A program made the position numbers and the translations under genes. Under the pieces are notes generated by a model, which saw nothing but the letters and a program-made list of their open reading frames with translations, made no database searches and was not told the origin of the DNA. 48,724 nt of DNA from JAWLHK01 sp041690355 [NCBI: bacterium]. Its GTDB lineage: Bacteria; J088; JAWLBW01. Shown in pieces: positions 43,899 to 48,724 of this stretch (positions are counted from its first letter, which is position 1; each line of letters begins with the position of its first letter). The stretch lies in assembly GCA_041690355.1 (NCBI GenBank), contig JAWLHK010000029.1, positions 1 to 48,724 of the forward strand. Reading direction: 5' to 3'.

Positions 43899-46211
43899 AT
43901 GGAACGGAAACGACTCTTGGGGGCAGCAGTCGGATTGGCAGTGGTCGTGGCGTGCGGACCCGACGCGAGTGATCGTCGGGTGGTCGATGGCGCGGATGGC
44001 GTGCGCCCCGCGTTCGAACACGGCGACAGTCTGCAGACACCGCTCCCGCAGAGCGCGGTTCCGCAGTTCGTGCAGCCCCTGCCGTTGCTGACCGTGCAGG
44101 GTGGTCCGCTGCAGACGGTCTCCGGCGAGCGGCCGCTGACTCTGCGGATGTGCGAGTTCCGATCGCGCATCCTGCCGCCCGGAACGCTCGGCGGCACCGA
44201 AGCGCCCGAGACGTGGGTCTGGGGCTATGTCGCCGACGACGCCTGTCCGACCGGAGCGCGGGATACCTACATTGGTCCCGTGGTCGTCGCGACGCGCGGC
44301 GTGCCCACCGAAGTGCTGTTCGAGAACAATCTCCCGAATGCCGGGGCCTCCGGCGTCGTCTTCTACCGGAACAGCCTCGATCGGACCCTCGACTGGGCCG
44401 ACCCCGAAAACGACGAGGCCAACCTCTGCGACATCCCGGGCTTCATCCCCGCCTTCGGCTCGTTCTGCGCGTCGCAGTATACGGGGCCCGTGCCCGCCGT
44501 AACGCACCTGCATGGCGGCGAGGTTCCAGCGCAGCTCGACGGGGGACCCTTTTCCTGGTTCACGGGGGATGGCGCCCATCAGGGGAGCGGCTACTATACG
44601 GCGCCGTTCCGCCAGGTGGCGGGTAATCAGGCCGTCTACCGGTATCCGAACGTGCAGGAGGCGGCGCCGCTCTGGTTTCACGACCATGCCATGGGGGTCA
44701 CGCGGCTCAACGTCTACGCGGGGCTCGCCGGCGTATGGCTCCTGACCGATCCGGCGTTGAACCTGCCGCCCGATCTGCCCGCCGCCGCCGAGACGGTGCC
44801 GCTGGTGCTGCAGGATCGCATGTTCGATACCAACGGCCAGCTCTTCTACCAGGCGAATACGAACGGAGGCATCCAGTGGGCGCCGAATCCGGATCACCCT
44901 TACTGGGCGCCGGAGATGATCGGCGATGTCATTGTCGTCAACGGCAAGGCATGGCCCTATCTCGACGTCGAGCCGCGGCGCTATCGCTTTCTTCTTCTGA
45001 ACGGCTCGCAGGCGCGTACCTTCGAGCTTTACCTCGAAGACGAAGAGACAGGGCAGCCCGGCCCGTCGCTGCACGTCATCGCCAGCGACGGTGGCTACCT
45101 CGACTTTCCCGCCGAAGTCGACCCCCAGGCGGGCGGGCGTCTGCTCATGATGCCGGGCGAGCGGTATGAGGTGCTCGTCGACTTCGGCGCGCTCTCGGAG
45201 GGGACGCGGCTCGTACTGCGGAACACGGCGGCCAATCCGTTCCCCGACGGCGATGCGCCCGAAGAGGATGCCGACGGCCGCATCGTACAGTTCCGCGTGG
45301 GGTGCGGGGCAGGCGGCTGCCCGGCCGACCTCAGTTTCGACCCGGCCGGCGGGACGCCGTTGCGCACGGGAACCCAGGCCATTCGCCGGCTCGCCGATCC
45401 GGTTTCGGGATCGCTCGCGGCCGGGACCCGGGTCGACGCGACGCGCCAGTTGACGCTCAACGAGGTAGTGAAGGACGAGTCGACGGTCGTGAATCCAGTC
45501 ACGGGCGAGCTGATCGAGTACGAAGGGGGGCCGCTTGAGGTGCTGCTGAACAACAGCGAGCTGCTCGGCATGCACCAGCGCGCGCAGGATGATTTTGTGA
45601 CGGTGAGCCTGGGCAATCTCTCGCTGGGAATTCAAGAACGGCCGCGCGAGGGGACGACCGAAGTCTGGGAGTTCGTGAATCTGACGGCCGATGCGCACCC
45701 GATTCACCTGCATCTCATCCAGTTTCAGGTCCTGAATCGCCAGCCCTTCGACCTCGAGGCGTATGAAGAGACCTACGCGGCCGCATTCCCGGCCGTTCCC
45801 GGGCGTCCGGAATGTACCGGCGGGGTGTACTGTCCGGAATACGGGCCGCCGCTAGACTATCGGGCCGGAAATCCCCGGGCGCTCGGCGGCAACCCCGACG
45901 TCGTGCCCTTTCTCATGGGGCCCGCGGCGCCCCCCGAGGCCTGGGAGGCGGGGTGGAAGGATACCGTCATCGTGCCGCCCGGAGCGGTAACACGCCTGGT
46001 CGCGCGATGGGCGCCGGTCAATCTGCCGGTCGACACGCCGAGCCCGGATCTCTACTTCGCCTTCGATCCGTCGGCCGGGCCGGGGTACGTCTGGCACTGC
46101 CACATTCTCGACCACGAAGACAACGAGATGATGCGGCCGTACAGGGTGCTGCTGAACCCCGAAGCGCCCAAGCCGCCGCTGCGGCCGTACGTGCAGGGGG
46201 TCGATTACTGA
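43899..46211 (+). CDS. Multicopper oxidase lipoprotein
   Basis: A 770-aa protein. The ATG at 43899 gives a lipoprotein signal (VVVAC, Cys19); the frame is open upstream to 43836 without support. All four copper-site motifs are present: HLHGGEV (about 203), WFHDHAMG, HPIHLHLIQFQ (about 605) and WHCHILDHEDNEMM near the C-terminus, giving type 1 (His, Cys, His, Met) and the trinuclear centre. It resembles bilirubin-oxidase/CotA-type and copper-tolerance oxidases, oxidising a phenolic or metal substrate with O2. It is longer than typical (about 500-600 aa) with inserts. Substrate not determinable. Confidence 0.92.
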   Translation: MERKRLLGAAVGLAVVVACGPDASDRRVVDGADGVRPAFEHGDSLQTPLPQSAVPQFVQPLPLLTVQGGPLQTVSGERPLTLRMCEFRSRILPPGTLGGTEAPETWVWGYVADDACPTGARDTYIGPVVVATRGVPTEVLFENNLPNAGASGVVFYRNSLDRTLDWADPENDEANLCDIPGFIPAFGSFCASQYTGPVPAVTHLHGGEVPAQLDGGPFSWFTGDGAHQGSGYYTAPFRQVAGNQAVYRYPNVQEAAPLWFHDHAMGVTRLNVYAGLAGVWLLTDPALNLPPDLPAAAETVPLVLQDRMFDTNGQLFYQANTNGGIQWAPNPDHPYWAPEMIGDVIVVNGKAWPYLDVEPRRYRFLLLNGSQARTFELYLEDEETGQPGPSLHVIASDGGYLDFPAEVDPQAGGRLLMMPGERYEVLVDFGALSEGTRLVLRNTAANPFPDGDAPEEDADGRIVQFRVGCGAGGCPADLSFDPAGGTPLRTGTQAIRRLADPVSGSLAAGTRVDATRQLTLNEVVKDESTVVNPVTGELIEYEGGPLEVLLNNSELLGMHQRAQDDFVTVSLGNLSLGIQERPREGTTEVWEFVNLTADAHPIHLHLIQFQVLNRQPFDLEAYEETYAAAFPAVPGRPECTGGVYCPEYGPPLDYRAGNPRALGGNPDVVPFLMGPAAPPEAWEAGWKDTVIVPPGAVTRLVARWAPVNLPVDTPSPDLYFAFDPSAGPGYVWHCHILDHEDNEMMRPYRVLLNPEAPKPPLRPYVQGVDY

Positions 46212-46235
46212 AGGCCGGCGCCCCGGGAAGACAAA

Positions 46236-46275
46236 CGGTTCCCCCTCGTGCGCAGGTTTACAGGATAGGGAACCG
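46236..46275. terminator. Possible hairpin between convergent genes
   Basis: CGGTTCCC (46236-46243) and GGGAACCG (46268-46275) form 8-bp arms with a 24-base loop in the spacer between the oxidase and the next lipoprotein gene. No T run, so a weak candidate terminator. Confidence 0.3.
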
Positions 46276-46280
46276 GGCTT

Positions 46281-47141
46281 CTACTCTCGCTCGTAGATGA
46301 GCACCGTGACCGTTGCCGTGCCCGTTTCGCGGGATATCCTGACCTGGTGCAGCACCGCGTCGACGTCGAGGTCGCCGTCACCCTCGAGGTCGACCCCGAC
46401 GCGCTTGTCGAGCGTGAGTTCGGTCGTCGTCATCGGCCCGTGGCCCCATTCGTCGACGCATTCCGAATAGCGGGGGCGCTTTTCTTCGGTCGTGATTTCG
46501 AAGTACGGAAACGAGCGCGAGCCGCCGAGCGAGTACTCGATGCGTATCCGGCCGCCCGTTTCTTCGAGGTAGGCGGCGTAGATGCTCGGGTGGTCGGGAT
46601 AGGCGGCTTCGACCTGCTTCGTACACGCGTCAAGAACGGGCGCGATGTCGTACAGCACGATGGGGCCCTCGGCCTGGCTGGAGATGGTGAGGGTGTTGAG
46701 CAGATTTCCCGCCGGTTTTTCCGAGGGGGCAACGCCCCAGGGATCTTCCTGGACGGCAGCGATCGAGCCTCCGTCGGCAGAGGCCGAGCCGGGATCGCGA
46801 AGGTGCGCGGTCACCTTGTCGCCTTCGATTTTTTCGATGAGAACGACCAGATCGGCCGCGCCGTCGCCGTCGAGGTCGACCTGCTGCGGTTTGCCGACGC
46901 TGAAGGACTGAATGACCGGCTCCGACTCGATCTGCAGCACGGCCCGATCGGTGTAGACCTCGAGCACTGTGAAGGTATGCTGCTCGTCGCCCAGAGAGAG
47001 AACCTGCGGCGCGCCCAGGGTGAGCGTGACCTTGCGATCGAAGACCGCCTGGCCGGAGTCGTCCACGGGGTCGCAGGCGGAAGTCGAGAACGCGATCGCC
47101 GCGAAAAGAACCGCGAAGAGGCGTGGGCAGAGGCGGATCAT
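46281..47141 (-). CDS. Lipoprotein with calcium-loop-like motifs, function unknown
   Basis: A 286-aa protein. The ATG at 47141 starts a lipoprotein signal (FSTSAC, Cys23); an in-frame GTG at 47150 is an alternative, and no strong ribosome site is seen. Mature part is beta-rich with two D-rich loops, VDLDGDGAADLVV (about 90) and VDLEGDGDLDVDAV (about 257), like EF-hand/FG-GAP or dockerin-type calcium loops. PSIYAAYLEETGGRIRIEYS and FPYFEITTEEKR are otherwise unrecognised. It converges with the oxidase gene and diverges from alaA. Confidence 0.8.
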   Translation of the reverse strand: MIRLCPRLFAVLFAAIAFSTSACDPVDDSGQAVFDRKVTLTLGAPQVLSLGDEQHTFTVLEVYTDRAVLQIESEPVIQSFSVGKPQQVDLDGDGAADLVVLIEKIEGDKVTAHLRDPGSASADGGSIAAVQEDPWGVAPSEKPAGNLLNTLTISSQAEGPIVLYDIAPVLDACTKQVEAAYPDHPSIYAAYLEETGGRIRIEYSLGGSRSFPYFEITTEEKRPRYSECVDEWGHGPMTTTELTLDKRVGVDLEGDGDLDVDAVLHQVRISRETGTATVTVLIYERE

Positions 47142-47361
47142 GTCATGCACCGGATTGTCGAGTGGTTGCGGGCGGGACGCCCGGGGGCCGGATGGGAACC
47201 GGGTTGGTTGCGGGGCCAGTGGGGGAGCACAACGATGCTAGCAGCGCGGCACCGGGATTGTCAACACGCCGCTTCTCCGCCCCGGCCGTCCTTCTACTGC
47301 CGCCCGGAGGCCCGCATCCGATATACTGATGGGACTCCTTGTTTTCCGGCGGAGACCCTGC

Positions 47362-48600
47362 GTGAAACCGATCGCCCAATCCAGCAAGCTGCGCAACGTC
47401 TGCTACGACATCCGGGGACCCGTGCTCGAAACGGCCCGCCAGATGGAAGAGGAAGGGCAGAAGATTCTCAAGCTGAACATCGGCAACCTCGCGGCCTTCG
47501 GCTTCGAGGCGCCCGAAGAGATTCAGCAGGACATGATGCGGAACCTGCCGTCTTCGGCCGGCTATTCGGATTCCAAGGGGATCTTCGCCGCGCGCAAGGC
47601 CGTCATGCAGCAGGCGCAGCAACAGGGCGTTCCGGGGGTGACTCTGGAGGATATCTACCTGGGGAACGGCGCGTCGGAGCTCATCACGCTCGCCACGAAC
47701 GCGCTCCTGAACCCCGGCGACGAAGTCCTGATTCCCGCGCCCGACTATCCGCTGTGGACGGCCGCCGTGAGCCTCTCGGGCGGGAAACCGGTGCACTATC
47801 TCTGCGACGAGACGAAGGGGTGGATGCCCGATCTGGAAGACATCGAGCGCCGCATCACGCCGCAGACGCGCGCCATCGTCATCATCAATCCGAACAATCC
47901 GACGGGCGCCGTCTACTCGCGCGACGTGCTCCAGCAGATCGTCGAGATTGCCCGCCGGCACGAACTCGTCGTGTTCGCCGACGAGGTCTATGACAAGGTG
48001 TTGTATGAAGGCGCCGTGCACGTCCCCATCGCGTCGCTCTCCGACGATGTCTTCACCGTCACCTTCAACAGCCTTTCGAAGAGCTACCGCTCCTGCGGAT
48101 ACCGGTCAGGCTGGATGGTCGTGTCGGGGAACAAGAAGGCCGCGAAGGATTACATCGAAGGGCTCACGCTGCTCTCGTCGATGCGCCTCTGCGCCAACGT
48201 GCCGGGGCAGTACGCGATTCAGACCGCGCTGGGCGGATACCAGAGCATCCAGGATCTCGTCGGCGAGGGGGGCCGCCTGCGGCGCCAGCGCGATCTGGCC
48301 TGGGAGCTGCTCACGGCCATTCCGGGGATCACGTGCGTGAAGCCGCAGGCGGCGCTGTACCTGTTCCCCCGCCTGGATCCCGAGGTGTACCCGATCGCGA
48401 AGGACACCGAATTCATCCGCGAGCTGCTCGTCGACGAACGCGTCCTCGTCGTGCAGGGGACCGGCTTCAACTGGCCGCGCCCCGACCACATGCGCATCGT
48501 CTTTCTGCCCTACGAGGAGGAGCTGCGCGACGCCATCGGGCGGATGGCGAGGTTTCTCGAGAAGTACCGAAGTCGCGCGGCGGCGCCGGCGGGAGTCTAG
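47362..48600 (+). CDS. alaA: Alanine aminotransferase (AlaA-like, class I PLP enzyme)
   Basis: A 412-aa cytoplasmic enzyme, close to E. coli AlaA (405 aa) along its length. I chose the GTG at 47362, seven bases after GGAG; an in-frame ATG at 47329 adds 11 unsupported residues. Motifs: SSKLRNVCYDIRGPVLETAR, LNIGNLAAFGFEAPEE, PDYPLWTAAVSLSGGKPVHY, INPNNPTGAVYS, the PLP-binding Lys in SLSKSYRSCGYRSGW, and SMRLCANVPGQYAIQTALGG. It moves the amino group between glutamate and pyruvate. It is a housekeeping gene and probably marks the core chromosome edge. After its stop (48601-48724) nothing further is seen. Confidence 0.94.
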   Translation: MKPIAQSSKLRNVCYDIRGPVLETARQMEEEGQKILKLNIGNLAAFGFEAPEEIQQDMMRNLPSSAGYSDSKGIFAARKAVMQQAQQQGVPGVTLEDIYLGNGASELITLATNALLNPGDEVLIPAPDYPLWTAAVSLSGGKPVHYLCDETKGWMPDLEDIERRITPQTRAIVIINPNNPTGAVYSRDVLQQIVEIARRHELVVFADEVYDKVLYEGAVHVPIASLSDDVFTVTFNSLSKSYRSCGYRSGWMVVSGNKKAAKDYIEGLTLLSSMRLCANVPGQYAIQTALGGYQSIQDLVGEGGRLRRQRDLAWELLTAIPGITCVKPQAALYLFPRLDPEVYPIAKDTEFIRELLVDERVLVVQGTGFNWPRPDHMRIVFLPYEEELRDAIGRMARFLEKYRSRAAAPAGV

Positions 48601-48724
48601 AGGTCACTTCTCGGCCGGCTTTTGGAGGGGGGGAGTGGGGGAGGGGGAGAGTGGGGGAACCAGCAAGGGCGCAACAAGGACGAAGCAAGGGAGTAACCCT
48701 TGCGTATCCCAGGCGTCTGCCGCC

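Noticed and set aside
1-48724. CRISPR arrays, tRNA or rRNA genes, insertion sequences
   Set aside because: No repeat-spacer pattern, no clover-leaf or rRNA-like sequence, and no transposase was recognised on either strand.

Overview
The window is GC-rich DNA from a Gram-negative bacterium. It carries outer-membrane-type lipoproteins, a Wza/Wzc capsule exporter and an alanine aminotransferase closely resembling E. coli AlaA. A proteobacterium, probably a gammaproteobacterium, fits best; genus and species cannot be read from the sequence.

Layout. (1) 0-9.2 kb: two large convergent surface lipoproteins, one with an RCC1 propeller and one with malectin, ASH, propeller and Kelch domains. (2) 9.5-34.7 kb: an exopolysaccharide (EPS) locus of the colanic-acid type. 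It holds gmd, fcl and manC for GDP-fucose, a WbaP/WcaJ-type initiating phosphotransferase, six glycosyltransferases (one fused to a WcaF-like acetyltransferase), a Wzx-like flippase, a Wzy-like polymerase, Wza and a Wzc tyrosine kinase. Three GH71 (alpha-1,3-glucanase-like) domains in two convergent genes sit inside the locus. The six-gene minus-strand operon (26.6 to 18.7 kb) is joined mostly by ATGA overlaps. Recognisable wzb (phosphatase) and manB (phosphomannomutase) genes are absent. (3) 34.7-43.9 kb: an accessory region with visibly more AT-rich stretches. It holds a HicB/HicA pair whose toxin is frameshifted at a CCCAT repeat, a lipoprotein built of shuffled internal repeats, a small Cys-rich lipoprotein, a cupin, and a tight three-gene operon (DUF4160-like, DUF2442-like plus HTH, ParA/MinD-like KGGVGRT ATPase with a helical C-terminus) behind a perfect palindromic operator. 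(4) 43.9-48.6 kb: a multicopper oxidase lipoprotein, a calcium-loop lipoprotein and an alaA-like aminotransferase.

How the genes work together. Sugar nucleotides (ManC, then Gmd, then Fcl) feed a lipid-linked repeat unit started by the WbaP-like enzyme and extended by the GT2 and GT4 enzymes. The unit is flipped by Wzx, polymerised by Wzy and exported through Wzc and Wza. The GH71 proteins, one a lipoprotein and one with a signal peptide, could trim or release the polymer or attack a foreign alpha-1,3-glucan. Several EPS units share a promoter-like motif, roughly RTGYTARKYTGGR, which suggests co-regulation. The best candidate for an undescribed system is the three-gene ATPase operon at 40.5-43.0 kb. 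The HicA slippage repeat and the GH71 trio with vicinal cysteines are the next most interesting.
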